In this document: positions 23,101 through 32,400 of the stretch, in pieces
Numbering within the stretch: the first letter of the stretch is position 1
How the letters are laid out: each line of letters opens with the position of its first letter
From: Telopea speciosissima
Taxonomy: Eukaryota > Streptophyta > Magnoliopsida > Proteales > Proteaceae
DNA length: 64,000 bases
Assembly (NCBI RefSeq): GCF_018873765.1
Contig: NC_057926.1
Coordinates: 47,235,043-47,299,042, forward strand
Direction: 5' to 3'
The notes under the pieces: model-generated
Databases searched by the model: none
Told to the model about the DNA's origin: nothing
What the model saw: the letters and a program-made list of their open reading frames with translations, nothing else
Position numbers and translations under genes: made by a program

Positions 23101-23846
23101 TGTCGGTTCTGATTAACTAGTCAAACCAACCTAATGCAACATATGATCTGTAAGTTGAATTATCTTATGATTATTAGTTGGCCCAGGTGCAAATGCAACA
23201 AGTTTCTGTCACCAAGGATCCTGGTATCAGGTTGAGGAAAGAGCAAGGGTAATCCTTTTCGATATTGGAGCATTTGAGGCTGACAGTGGGTTTCTGAAAA
23301 GGCCAGCTTCATTGGTCTCGAATTCAATCGACCCCCAAAGATACCCTAGTAGAGAGTATGGTCGTCTAATGAGTTGGCCTGAAAATTTCTACAAGCCAAA
23401 ACAACGCCTACAACACTCTGATGCAGCCGATCAGGAACAACATAATCTGTCCGCAAGAGCATTGCAGCTGAGCATTTATGGGAGCATGGTATATTTATTT
23501 GTCAATGAACCTTTAGTTTGCATTCATTTGTATTCTACTCAACTTACTGTTTCGTTATTTGAATCTTATCTTATAGGTGGGTGAGACGCGAAGGCGGACT
23601 AGGAGCTTCCCATGGACCTCTCAAACAAATCCATCACATAGCATTTCATATCCTGGAGTTCCTTCGACTGGAGTACTTGGTCGTCGACAAGTTTCTGCTA
23701 GATTAAAAGGAGCTGCTAACCCTGGTACCCAAATTCCAAGTAGTTTAACTAGAGAAAGGCATTTAGTTGGCAATTCTAGTGATGAATCAGGTGGTGAAGA
23801 TGAAATCGTGAGAATTGATTCCCCTAGTAGACTATCTTTCCACTAG
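2337..23846 (+). CDS. SOS1: SOS1-type plasma-membrane Na+/H+ antiporter, last seven exons (5' part outside window)
   Basis: Seven exons join in frame: 2337-2434, 20449-20580, 20672-20893, 20995-21201, 21379-21640, 23187-23488 and 23577-23846 (stop TAG). All introns are GT-AG. They encode about 497 residues of the long cytosolic C-terminal tail of SOS1 (family length about 1,140); the transmembrane exchanger domain lies upstream of the window. Recognisable blocks are [13 protein letters not shown] and FPQ (first exon), LKTRQVTN and [24 protein letters not shown] and [12 protein letters not shown] (cyclic-nucleotide-binding-like domain), [46 protein letters not shown], and the C-terminal tail [13 protein letters not shown]. 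In Arabidopsis SOS1 the equivalent DSPS motif is the SOS2 phosphorylation site in the auto-inhibitory tail, so regulation is probably conserved. No stop or frameshift is seen, so the gene looks functional despite an 18-kb intron. Function (Na+ efflux driven by H+ influx) is inferred from the family. Confidence 0.93.
2435..3144. other. residual host intron sequence
   Basis: AT-rich intron sequence left of element A, with a run of C followed by a run of A at about 2841-2872 and T-rich tracts. No gene or further element was recognised. Confidence 0.5.
3420..4904 (-). pseudogene. Copia element A reverse transcriptase and RNase H
   Basis: Minus-strand coding pieces in several frames. RT starts with [12 protein letters not shown] and CWWVYTI (4904-4590), continues with [16 protein letters not shown] and the catalytic YVDD box (4580-4293), and then degrades. 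RNase H carries [35 protein letters not shown] and TKHIEF before the stop at 3420. Frame changes near 4290, 4585 and 3830, plus a poly-T run at 4209-4220, show that it is dead. The pol end abuts the polypurine tract and 3' LTR, as expected for Ty1/copia. Confidence 0.85.
4905..5597 (-). pseudogene. Copia element A integrase-RT linker region, carrying an rRNA insertion
   Basis: The normally variable linker between integrase and RT. A proline/serine-rich minus-strand reading frame is partly open here, as is typical of Copia linkers. About 192 bp of plastid-like 23S rRNA interrupts it (5003-5194). The long open frame through 5527-4688 therefore includes translated antisense rRNA and should not be read as a protein domain. 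Confidence 0.6.
5003..5194 (+). rRNA. fragment of plastid-type 23S rRNA gene (nuclear plastid insertion)
   Basis: The + strand carries a run almost identical to bacterial/plastid large-subunit rRNA: CTGCCCAGTGCCG, AGGTCAAGGAAGTTGGTGAC, GCCGGCGACCGAAGCCCCGG, GAACGGCGGCCGTAACTATA, then CCTAAGGTAGCGAAATTCCT and GATCTGGGCACTGTCTCGGA. The last block fits plastid 23S rather than E. coli or plant mitochondrial 26S, as I recall those sequences. A few differences from the expected sequence (for example AACAGTCC for AACGGTCC, CTTGTTGGG for CTTGTCGGG, GGTGTAAC for GGCGTAAC) are mostly G/C to A/T changes, typical of ageing methylated nuclear DNA. It is about 190 bp of a gene of about 2.8 kb, so it is a relic, in the opposite orientation to the host retroelement. 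Confidence 0.9.
5598..6790 (-). pseudogene. Copia element A gag-pre-integrase and integrase
   Basis: Reading on the minus strand: 6790-6440 gives [18 protein letters not shown] and [20 protein letters not shown], the region between the protease and GAG-pre-integrase domains. 6415-5933 gives [15 protein letters not shown] (zinc-binding CxxC part), the integrase core with DIWG and [12 protein letters not shown], and RSDNALEY. 6038-5598 gives [20 protein letters not shown] and the C-terminal part FGCVCFVH to [21 protein letters not shown] frameshift lies between the two integrase pieces near 5990. The protease active site itself is lost where element B's LTR begins at 6775. Confidence 0.85.
6775..7505 (-). 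mobile_element. Copia-type fragment B: 3' LTR and RNase H end
   Basis: A second minus-strand Copia element is inserted in A. Its 3' LTR is 6775-6918 (144 bp, TGATCAATAGG to AACTCAACA on +), followed by polypurine tract CTCCCCCTCAAGTTGG (minus AGGGGGAG). RNase H coding (7458-7090) shows [29 protein letters not shown] and [18 protein letters not shown]. The rest of the element, including its 5' LTR, is missing; the sequence changes at about 7470-7510 to element C on the opposite strand. B's LTR differs from those of A, C, D and E, so it is a separate family. Confidence 0.75.
7506..8330 (+). pseudogene. element C gag zinc knuckle and protease region
   Basis: In one + frame 7555-7660 encodes [16 protein letters not shown] followed by the CCHC knuckle [14 protein letters not shown], the nucleic-acid-binding end of gag. 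Frame changes follow. 7950-8330 encodes the protease to pre-integrase part: [37 protein letters not shown] and [17 protein letters not shown]. Stops between the pieces show it is inactive. The parallel part of element E is about 17800-18440 on the other strand. Confidence 0.75.
8331..9400 (+). pseudogene. element C integrase
   Basis: 8364-8609 gives the end of the zinc-binding region ([15 protein letters not shown]) and the core start [14 protein letters not shown] and YYFVSFVDD-like sequence. A G-run at 8705-8713 and stops break the core. 8780-9180 carries TPQQNGVA-type sequence with the R-K-N-R-Y-L-L-E box, [35 protein letters not shown] and [20 protein letters not shown] in one frame. Not functional. 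Confidence 0.8.
9401..10992 (+). pseudogene. element C reverse transcriptase and RNase H, first part
   Basis: RT begins [32 protein letters not shown] at about 9630-9770. In-frame stops follow (for example TAA within [12 protein letters not shown]). The catalytic YVDD box is encoded near 10190 ([10 protein letters not shown]). RNase H follows with [24 protein letters not shown] and [19 protein letters not shown]. The frame is cut at IEV by element D (10993) and continues at 14342 with [11 protein letters not shown]. Confidence 0.85.
11363..14003. other. non-coding interior of element D
   Basis: About 2.6 kb with no recognisable protein. Small open frames on either strand (for example 12860-13243 minus) match nothing I know. 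The notable content is a set of related imperfect palindromes at 12863-13608, listed separately. Confidence 0.6.
12863..13608. repeat. four related palindromic units in element D
   Basis: Units at about 12863-12926, 13202-13278, 13373-13410 (half) and 13546-13608 share a layout: ATCGATT-like box, TCAGGGTTTT, short loop, AAACCCTGA, then a second ATCGATT-like box. The best unit (13546-13608) pairs AACCCCAAAATCGATT with AATCGATTTGGGG and CAGGGTTTT with AAAACCCTG. They could fold as stem-loops in either strand's transcript. Function unknown. Confidence 0.75.
14342..14515 (+). pseudogene. element C RNase H, last part
   Basis: Continues the frame cut by [35 protein letters not shown] and a short end [13 protein letters not shown] before a stop at about 14505. 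A polypurine tract (GCTTGAGGGGGAG) and the 3' LTR follow. Confidence 0.85.
14922..16436 (-). pseudogene. element E reverse transcriptase and RNase H
   Basis: Minus strand. 16436-16221: [40 protein letters not shown]. 15962-15216: [19 protein letters not shown] (YVDD box), [53 protein letters not shown]. 15215-14922: [48 protein letters not shown] and a stop. A few stops (near 15215, 15985, 16140, 16220) inactivate it. Apart from these it is one of the better preserved pol regions of the window. Confidence 0.88.
16437..17576 (-). pseudogene. element E integrase and linker
   Basis: Minus 17429-16905: [72 protein letters not shown] and [12 protein letters not shown]. The core start is in a disrupted frame above 17430. 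A serine/lysine-rich linker follows to about 16440 with frame changes. Confidence 0.8.
17577..18440 (-). pseudogene. element E gag zinc knuckle, protease and GAG-pre-integrase
   Basis: One open minus frame of 287 residues contains, in order, [15 protein letters not shown] (CCHC knuckle), [13 protein letters not shown] (aspartic protease active site DSGA), [38 protein letters not shown] (GAG-pre-integrase) and [17 protein letters not shown]. This is the classic Ty1/copia order and the longest intact stretch of any element here. Confidence 0.88.
18441..19387. other. 5' region of element E without recognisable gag
   Basis: The gag N-terminal region should lie here but no long reading frame is visible on the minus strand. 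The sequence is rich in CA-type words and has no known motif. Either gag is degenerate or this part has been replaced. Confidence 0.5.
19854..20143 (-). other. leader of element A
   Basis: Between C's LTR end and A's 5' LTR. Adjacent to the LTR is the primer site (20132-20143, complement of TGGTATCAGAGC). The rest is A's untranslated leader or gag start; no domain is recognised. Confidence 0.55.
21641..23186 (+). other. SOS1 intron between the fifth and sixth visible exons
   Basis: 1,546 bp, donor GTAATT and acceptor GGCCCAG. Contains a C/G-rich repeat stretch at about 22910-23035 with several copies of CGCCTAGGCG/GGTGCCTTAG-type words, a poly-A run at 22867-22881, and no coding sequence. 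Confidence 0.6.
22905..23040. repeat. TAGGCG-rich repeat, copy 1
   Basis: Begins TAGTTGTCAAGGTGACACC and contains CCTAGGCGTCCAGGTGCC, GTCGCCTAGGCGGGTGCC and TTAGGTCGCCTAGACAC. Similar words (TAGTTGTCAAGGCGCCGCC) recur at 25475-25535, and GCCTAGGGTGGTTAAGAGGG at 27320. Looks like a dispersed repeat family with internal short repeats; class unknown. Confidence 0.5.
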
Positions 23847-23889
23847 GCATTTTGGAGTTGGTTCTCTGCTATCTTGACGAAATCGTGAA

Positions 23890-25082
23890 AATTGATTTGT
23901 TGCTTATGAACGTAGCTATCTTGTTGTTGTTAGTTTGGCAAAAGATTGGGCTTCCACCCACTTGGTAAGGTAGTTGATGGCTACTAAAATGTATTCATGA
24001 CCATTAGAGGACTTAGGGACCACTTGGTCTATGATGTCATAGGCCAAGTGGCAAATGGCCAGGGAGAACTTAGAGTGTCTGACTCTGAAGGTGGTGTGTG
24101 TTTGAGATTGTTGAATATCTAACATTTGTGATACTTACGTACTGTGCACAGTCGGCTTCCATGGTATTCTAATAATATCCTAGCCTAAGGATCTTTTTGT
24201 CATCATCCTTGCAGTCATATAGGGGTCACATATGTCTTGGTGGATTTTATCCATTACTAGTTTTGCTTGTTCTTCATCAATGCATAATAATTGTACTCCA
24301 TCATACGACCTTTTGTAGAGAATGTCTTTTCGTAGCACGAATTGGGTTGTGTATCTCAAGAAACGTTTTTCCTTAGTCGTGACATCCTTAGGGTATCGCC
24401 TTTCTTTGATGAAGTCAGTAACATTTGCATACCATGGTCTTTCATCAATCGTTAAAGCATTGTTGTGATTGGCATCTGTTGGTTGATGTCTTAACTCAAT
24501 TGAGAACGGATGTACCCTTGTTCCAAATTCCATCTCAACCATGGATATCAGGGTTGATAGTGCATCCGCAAACTGATTGCTATCCCTTGGCAAAGAGGAG
24601 GATATCTCTTCAAATTCCTTTGATAGATTTTCAACATGTTCTTGATATGGTATCAACTTCTTGTCCTTTGTTCTCCACTTTCCTTGCATTTGGCATACAA
24701 CTAAAGAAGAATCCTCATAGATTTCTAGTCTCTTAAGACCTGTTGATAAGACACCCTCAAGTCCTGTGGCGCAAGCCTCGTATTCGGCCATATTGTTAGT
24801 ACATTCAAAGTCTAGCTTAAGCGCCCAGGGCATATAGGTTCTGTTTGGAGTGATTAATAGTATTTTGGCTCCATAACCCTTGTGATTGGTTGCTCCATCA
24901 AATAATAATTGCCAGACCGTGTTAGTATTTTCTGGTTCCAATTGTGCAATGTCTTCGTTGAGAAATAAATTTTCCAGTGGTCTAATTTTGAGGGTGAGAT
25001 GTGTCTTTGTCGACAAATCATGTATAAAGCAGACCAGCAAAAGGAAAGGTTTCACTATCTTAGAGTGGCCAACACCCTCCAA
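23890..25082 (-). pseudogene. Ty3/Gypsy (Tat-like) fragment: RNase H and integrase
   Basis: Minus strand 25082-24180 encodes an RNase H-like domain: VWQLLFDGATNHKGYGAKIL, NNMAEYEACATGLEGVLSTG, EIYEDSSLVVCQMQGKWRTK and ANQFADALSTL-like sequence. An integrase zinc-binding part follows (DEEQAKLVMDKIHQDICDPY). 24125-23916 adds VVPKSSNGHEYILVAINYL and TKWVEAQSF from the integrase core; the link between them is frameshifted near 24126-24180. The second, RVT_3-type RNase H before integrase is typical of plant Tat-lineage Gypsy elements. No LTR is seen. It starts only about 40 bp past the SOS1 stop codon, so it may supply or disturb the SOS1 3' end. Confidence 0.8.
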
Positions 25083-25725
25083 TATGGATGGTGAACAAAC
25101 CTTTCATGAGTTAAGAACCATGCTTTACTCTTGCATTGCACTTCAGCATTATATGCATTCAATCAGAAAGCAATTAACACCATAGGTCAAAATTTGGACG
25201 GCATTTTTGGGATTCGACACTATTGAATCGAAATAGCAAGAAAATTGAGGCATCTTCAATGTTTCGATTTTTTGACGAAATGGACCATATTTTGGTGCCA
25301 TTTCGTCTATTTCGGTGGTATATTACGGTTTCAACCAAGGTTGTAATCTTAGTCGAACTGAAATCTTGAACATTGCTTAAAACCTAGTTGTGTTGAATGA
25401 AAGAAGGTAGTAGACAAGTTGTCAGTTTGAAATCAGAGGAATATGACAGATGCTCCTAATCTACTACTTCAAGCCATAGTTGTCAAGGCGCCGCCTAGGC
25501 GTGTAGGCTCTTTCTTGGGTCCAAGGCGACAGCATGCCTTGTTGACACATCACGAGTTTATGTTGATTTTATGTTTATTGCTTTGTTTTTTGATGAATAT
25601 TCATATATTATATCCTACACTTTATTAATTATATGTTGATTTTCTCATATTAGGTATCACTAGCATAATTATATCATGTTGCATTGATATGACTTCTATG
25701 TTGCATATATGCATAATAATAAAAT
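25083..25725. other. intergenic, repeat-like
   Basis: No gene. Contains T/C-rich words around TTTCGATTTTTTGACGAAAT at about 25260, a TAGGCG-type repeat at 25475-25535, and the 9-bp target duplication TAATAAAAT at 25717-25725 of the next element. Confidence 0.5.
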
Positions 25726-27275
25726 AGAAAATTTACACATACCACTCCTGAGGTATGTCGAAAGTATAATCATACCCCCTAGTTTTGAAAAATTCTACGT
25801 ACCCCCCTGAGGTTCACAAATGTTAACACATGCACCCATTCAATCAGTTTATGACTAACAATGTAAAAATCAAGAGGTAAATTTACAAAAATGCCCCTCC
25901 AAGAAAAAAAAAATCTGCAACTCATCTTCCCCAAATCGTTTAGGATTTGAAAAAAAGGAAGATGAGTTGCAGGTATCCTTCCTAGAATTCGATCTCGAGA
26001 AGAAGCAGATTGTACTATAGAGGATCGTGTTTCCCAATTTCAATACCCTCGCTGTTGTGTCTCCTACTTGCAAGCTGCATCATTGAAACTGAGCCTTCTG
26101 ATTGAGAACAACCATTGTCAATCCCAATTCTTTTTTTGGTAAGATTGTCAATACCAATTTCAAACTTTATAAAAGCGTACCCATCTGCTGAATCTGGTCT
26201 CCAAATAGCCCAATGTTTCTCATTACTTCTTGCATTTCCAATCTCTAAAAGAACCAAAAGGTTATAGACTCTCCTCCATGACACCCACCCAAAAGATTCT
26301 CAAACATATGCAGGATCACCTGAAATATTCTTCTTTCATCACCCAGGACCCAGTCAGGCACCAAGTTCTCAACCTCAATGCGGAAATCAAGACCTTTACA
26401 AATACAGAGACACTTGGCAAGGCAAGCCGCTTCCTTCACCATAGGATGTAGCCGGAAAGATCTCATTTCTCAAGCTGCTTCCAACCTCTCTCTCGAGCTC
26501 CCAAGCCTTCTCCTTTAAGAATAGCTCTCTGGCCTTTACTTTGAGGAGCAGAGAGATAAGGGTTATAAGGGTTATGGCAGTAGCACAGGAGACCACAGCA
26601 GTGACAAATTTGGCTACGGTGGGGGTCAGCATCAGCTGGAATGAGTGTGGAGCATAAGTCCAGCCATTGAGCAAATGGGTCAGCCCATAGAGGACAATGA
26701 AGATGATGAACTAAAAGAGTATCCATTTGAAGGGGCCGTTGGAGCAGCTAACAAAGTAAAGGAGTTCAATGGGGTTGGAAAAGTAGGCTACAACGATCAC
26801 GAAATCACTCACTCTCTGGCAATCTAGGATATTCTACACGCTCCAGAAGCCTTCTTCATCGCAGTTACAACCGCTGTATCCACTGTCAATGGTGGAAACA
26901 GAGAGAACGAAAGAAGAAATCAACAGCCCACGAGCTACCGCTTTTAACCTTGCATCTCAGGATGCTGCTTCAATCCATTTATGAATAAAGTCTGATCTTT
27001 CAAGAAAAACACGATACATACCAGCAACTGATCTTCCCCTTTTTTAAACCTTAAACGATTTGGGGAAGATCAGTTGCAGTTTTTTTTTTTTTTTCCTTTT
27101 TCTTGAATGAACATTTTTGTCACTTTACCTTTTGATTTTAATATTATTAGTCATAAATTGACGGAATGGTTGCATGTGTTAACGTTTGTGAACCTCAGGG
27201 GATGCGTAGAATTTTTCAAAATTGGGAGGTATGATTAGACTTTTGATATCTCAGGGGTGTATGTGTAAATTTTCC
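25726..27275 (-). mobile_element. Pack-MULE-like element with captured ethylene receptor sequence
   Basis: 1,550 bp bounded by perfect 9-bp direct repeats TAATAAAAT (25717-25725 and 27276-27284). Its ends are long terminal inverted repeats of about 220 bp: 25726-25945 (AGAAAATTTACACATACCAC...) and the complement at about 27045-27275. The arms share GAGGTTCACAAA, GTTAACACATGCA and CTTCCCCAAATCGTTTA. Long TIRs plus a 9-bp duplication are the Mutator hallmark. There is no transposase; the interior is captured gene sequence (next entry), so it is a Pack-MULE type element. Confidence 0.85.
26015..26950 (-). pseudogene. captured fragments of a subfamily-II ethylene receptor (ETR2/EIN4 type)
   Basis: Read on the minus strand from about 26950. 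A hydrophobic leader (GLLISSFVLSVSTID) leads to YSGCNCDEEGFWSV, then a stop, then [61 protein letters not shown], and [20 protein letters not shown] followed by [10 protein letters not shown]. This is the ethylene-binding transmembrane domain. It joins directly, out of frame, at about 26465-26440 to the kinase-like part [52 protein letters not shown] and SRRHNSEG. The GAF domain and most of the DHp region are missing. Stops and frameshifts make it non-coding as a receptor. The introns expected in the full gene are not visible in these pieces. Confidence 0.85.
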
Positions 27276-29429
27276 TAATAAAATTATGATTATTATATTA
27301 CATATAGCCACACATTGCATGCCTAGGGTGGTTAAGAGGGCCTTGTCGCTTAGGGGACCCTCCAACGCCTTGGGTCCCCTTACACTATGCCTCAAACTTT
27401 TTTTATTTTTTTTTCCTAAATTAAGAGATTTTATATATATATTACTTGGGGAGACCCTAAGGAGGGTTGATCTTATAACCTTCTACTTTTGAGGAGTTGG
27501 TTTTGCCAACCGAGGCAACCCCCCTTGAGGTCACTATGCCTCAAACTTTAATAAGATTCTAAGGATGTCGTTGGCACATCACTACAGGTGTCACAAACTC
27601 TTAAGAAAAGTAGGTGATACTCAGGATATGATGTCTAGCTTTCTCAAATAGGGTGTACCAAATTATGGGATAACCTTTATAAAAATCAAAGAAAAGTAAT
27701 GCAATCATTGTAGTAAATTAATCTAAGTTAGCTAGAAAAGCAATGCAATCATTGTATATCATTTTTTTTATGTTGTTTTACCATAGAAAATTATGTTAAT
27801 GTACGTATTATGGCAATCATGATGTTAAATAAACATTTTTCTTACAATTATTATATTTATTGAATAATAATAATAATAATATTATTAAGAATTTAAAAAA
27901 AAAAATCTTCTAAGTAATACTTTGCCCTAATGAAATAATGATGCTTCACTATTTGTCACTTGGCAATACATGAGTTAGTTTATGTGATAGAGGATGAAAG
28001 TTGTCGTGTTTTTTTATTGGTAGAAGGACGAAAGTTGTTCAAACTTGAATTCAAATTATAGTAAAAATACCAAAATGGTATCAAATAAGATGAATATATA
28101 ATACAAAATGGCATTTTTTTTAATTGGGAAAGAGAATGCCACTCGGCAATGCAGTGAACGCCTACTTTGTGCCTTGACACAAGGGAGCATGAAATGACCA
28201 CCACACCCCTTGGAACCCTAGAAATGACCAGGGTGCGGTGGTCATTTCGTGCACCCCTATGTCAAGGTATAGGGATGGCGTGTTTGGAGCGATCAGGTGG
28301 TGTTCTTTTTCGCTTTTTAATTTTAACTATTTTCTCTATTGTTTTTAAGTTTAAATTGTAAAAATGAGATGTTTGTCTAATCCTCTATTTATGGACCAAT
28401 CATGTTCTTCACTAGGTATAGTGACAGAAGAAAATCCCTAAAAAATATATTGGAGAAAGTTTTCATAACTGTGTAAACCGTGTATGTGAGAGGATGGGAA
28501 TTTCAAGACATTAATTAATGGGTGGGGGGTTTATGACTTTTTCAACTCTATATGAGAGGGGACACACGACTGGACATGCTTACACAATCATGTATGAAAA
28601 TATATTTAAATAGTTTTCTACACAGATAGGTTACTTAACCTTAACGGCTTTAATAGTTCCATATGCAGCTCCTTTTGCACTCAAATTTTATAGACATATA
28701 ATCAATATTTGGTCCCTTTTCCCAAAAGAGAGGAAATTGATTTTTTTTCAAAAGAAATTAAAAGGTAAAGATTAGAATATCTTTTCTTTTGTTTTTGGTA
28801 GAAGATTATAATATTAATTTAAAGAAAAATAATACTGATATCGTTTCTTTATGCCCTGTCACATGGGATAATGAAATGATCACCTCACCCCTCCACTTAG
28901 ATTCCCCGTGCATGCGTCTCCCTTTCATCTTACATGGATTTTTTATTTATTTATTTATTTTTGGTAGAATCTCTTATGGATTTGATTCCTTGATTTCTAT
29001 GGTAGTCCATAGCCACTAAACGTATATCTTCAAATCAGCATAATGGATCTGGATCTCTACTTGCGACCTGCCCCTATTTTCTTGTGCCCCACACACAGTT
29101 AGGCAGAAAAAATCGCTTTACTTTTGCTTGGGCAGGGGTAAGGCTATCTTTTTGCTGCCTTGTCTTGTTGTGTCTATGAAATAGTATATTAACATTTTAA
29201 ATAGCAATTTTTGTCCTAAAAATGAAGACAAAAATTAAAGTTTAGATGCTCAATTAAAGTTTGTGACTGGAAGAGTCAACAAACAAAAGTTTAAAATTAG
29301 AGATGTACAGAGAAAAGCTGGCAGTTCTATAACAGATGAGAGCTCAAGCCCATGTCCATTTCCCATTCTGATTTCCACTAGCTCTGAAGTATTCTCTCTC
29401 TTTTCTTCTTTCCTTCTGCTTCAGCAGTC
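27276..29429. other. intergenic region upstream of GH3 gene 1
   Basis: AT-rich with no gene recognised. Contains a TAGGCG-like/ACTATGCCTCAAACTTT repeat (27320-27550; the last word occurs twice at about 27384 and 27534), an AAT microsatellite (27865-27885), a MITE at 28126-28313, and poly-T/A runs. The proximal promoter of GH3 gene 1 should lie in the last few hundred bases; no convincing TATA box was identified. Confidence 0.5.
28126..28313. mobile_element. MULE-type MITE (hairpin, 9-bp TSD)
   Basis: 188 bp, flanked by the perfect 9-bp duplication TTTTTAATT (28117-28125 and 28314-28322). Ends GGGAAAGAGAATGCCAC and (complement of the right end) GCGAAAAAGAACACCAC. Arms of about 85 bp include GCCTTGACA, ATGAAATGACCACC and its complement GGTGGTCATTTCGTGC. 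No coding capacity. Confidence 0.82.
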
Positions 29430-32400
29430 ATGGCAGAAGCTCCTTACAAAGATGCAAGTCTTCCAATAGAGGCACGAGTGTCTGATCTCCTCTCTCGAAT
29501 GACGATACAGGAGAAGATCGGACAAATGGCCCAAATAGACCGTTCTGTCGCCTCCCCAGAAGTTATCAGAGACCTTGGAATAGGTTTGATCTTTCCAATT
29601 AACCTTCAATTTTCTGTGATTTTTTCAAATGGGTTGTTTTGTTTTTGTCAAATTTCATAAAATTAATGTGAAACGAGTTGTGTATGTGTAAATGGATTGT
29701 TTCAGGGAGTGTGTTAAACGGTGGTGAGAGCGCTCCAGCGCCGGGCGCGACACCTACGATGTGGGCGGACATGATCGATGGGTTCCAGGAGGTGGCGATG
29801 TCGACGAGGCTAGGAATTCCCATCTTTTATGGCACTGATGCTGTCCATGGCCACAATAACATTGTCGGCGCCACTATCTTCCCCCATAATATTGGCCTTG
29901 GAGCTGCAAGGTCTCTCTCTCTTTCTGTTTCCCTGTATGTGTGTGTCGGTCCACCAAGACTTTTAGGGTGAAAGAATACAAAATTGCTTCTTTCGATATC
30001 CAATTAGAATCGTTTCATTCTGGGTTGTCTTATTGATGGAAGGGACGAGGATTTAATGGTGCGGATTGGAAGGGCGACTGCCTTGGAGATTTTGGCCACG
30101 GGGGTCCCATTCCCTTTTTCTCCTTGCATTGCGGTAAGAGTGTAAGACCATAATCTCCATTCCAGCTTCCCTCTTTCCTGCTGTTTTTGCTTTCTGTATT
30201 ACAAGACCCTTTGCTCTCAGATATACTTCTTTCTCTCAGTAACTTGTACGGCTGAGAAACTGAGCTAGCTTGGTCCCCCACCCACCACTACAATCGTGTC
30301 TTCTTTGGAGGTGTACGTAGACTTAGCCCTGCTCTGCCTCAATACAGTAGGGTCCCCACAGTGGTTGCCTTTAAAAATTGATAAGTCCCCATTGATGCCT
30401 TGGGATCAGCTCCCTGAATGGGGTGCCACCCCACATTGATCTCACCGCCCATCAGGTGTGGGTCTCGTTCATGGAAGATGAGATCCATGTGGATAGAGAA
30501 TCCGGACTCAGATTATTACAGACTGCGATGGGGTTAAATGGATCAACCCTACTATTGTATAATCTCCACGTCCCTATCCGACTATCCCACTCTATTGCCA
30601 CCCACCCTACCTCTTCAAAGGTATTAAAGTCCTACCATATCAATGGATTGATGTGGGCAATCCAATCATTAGGTAGATACAGCAGGGTGCAAGTCCTGAA
30701 AATTTCAGGGCCTAAGGTCAGGCCTGAAGGAAGGCCTTGGATTGAGCCCAATATATAGACATACACATGTAAAACTATGTATTATATATGTATAGATGTA
30801 TGCAAGATAAGGGCCATGGATTAAGCATCATAATGTAATTTTATTTTTATGTATAAAATACATAAAGATAACAAAAACAATACCAAACCCAGCCCAGCGG
30901 AGATATCTCAGCTAGACCTTGGACTGGGTCAGGCCTAGGCAGAAATATCTCAGCCCGACCTTAGGCTGGGCTGGGCTGGCACCTATACAGCACTGTTTAG
31001 ACTGTTTATATGTCAAAGTTCACTGAAATCTCAAACTTATTATCCAGCATTTAATGGAGTTCCCCCTCCCCCTCTGAATTTTCAGCTCTCAAGGCAATGA
31101 GGATTGGTATGATAATTTTAATTCTCACTTGGATTGGTCATCTATTAAATTTTTAAATTAACTCATGGCATGCATTTAGGTTGCAACTTACCACAAACAG
31201 ATGGTCCAGTTTGGTCCCATTGTGGTTTGACCAAGTGGTTCAAACCGATGAAGATGCATGATCAACCCACCTATGCCCTACAAGTAATTTGAACAGTACC
31301 ATATGAGTTGCTTAGATGTTGAAAAAGAGAAAAAGGGGGGAAAAGAGAAAGAAAAAGTGCTAATGTGATTTGTGTTTAATTTGCTGTTTATATAATGGGG
31401 TACTTTCTTACTTCAGGTTTCTAGGGATCCAAGGTGGGGTCGGTGTTATGAGAGTTACAGCGAGGACACAGAGACTGTGAGGAGCATGGCCAAAATCATA
31501 CTAGGACTCCAGGGATTCCCTCCTACCGATCACACCTCGGGTTATCCGTTTGTTGCTGAAGGGTAATTTCTTTGCATTACACATGTCCAACTATTTTGTT
31601 GCTTAACTCAATCATGAAAATAGTGTGTGGTATATGTATTTTGCATTTACACATTTCCAACTATATCTAAAGGACAATTTATTATGATTGCTATATTTTT
31701 ATATTCTATTTTATGTAATTTATTAAATTTTCAATTAAAATTATGGCATAATTCCAAATAATACAGAAAAAAGCATTGTAAAGTTTATAAATAATATGAT
31801 TGAGGTATAAACTCTTAAGGTTCGTGAAGTTTTCTGAATGTTTGAAAAATACAGAATTCAATGCATATTGTTCACTTATTCAGTATGTACATGAATATAA
31901 TATGTTTCGAACTCCATTTGCAATTGCTTTAACATTTTTCTCATCTATTTTGGTGGAGACCAAATGATTTCTCCTTCCCCTAACTTACCTATCCAAAAGA
32001 GGGTTTGCTTGGTTGATAGCAATGACTGTCAGACCGGGTGACCATCCTATTTGAATGGTGCACTTGGGAACCCAGGCATTGGAATGCTTGTAAAACTGGG
32101 AGAGGGGAAGAATAAAAGAAAATTATCTGCATTTAATTGGACTGTGACATAACTATCACTGTGAGATTAGCATTTTTCGGTAAAAAAAAATTATGTAGTA
32201 TGGACTAGTGGACCTATACGTGGATGAGGTAGCATGAAGCCCATGTCCAAGATAAGCCACAACTCAGCTCATAAGTACTGGTTTTCCAGCCTGGCTTGAT
32301 CAGGGATATCTGCCTAATTTCAGGGCTGGGCCAGTTAGTCCTCAAATAGGCAACCCAGCTCAGGTTACATCCCTTATTTTGTCTTGCCATGTCATGGACT

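Noticed and set aside
26463-26726. Cys/His-rich 87-codon frame that resembles a zinc-binding protein
   Set aside because: It is an alternative frame of the ethylene receptor transmembrane segment.
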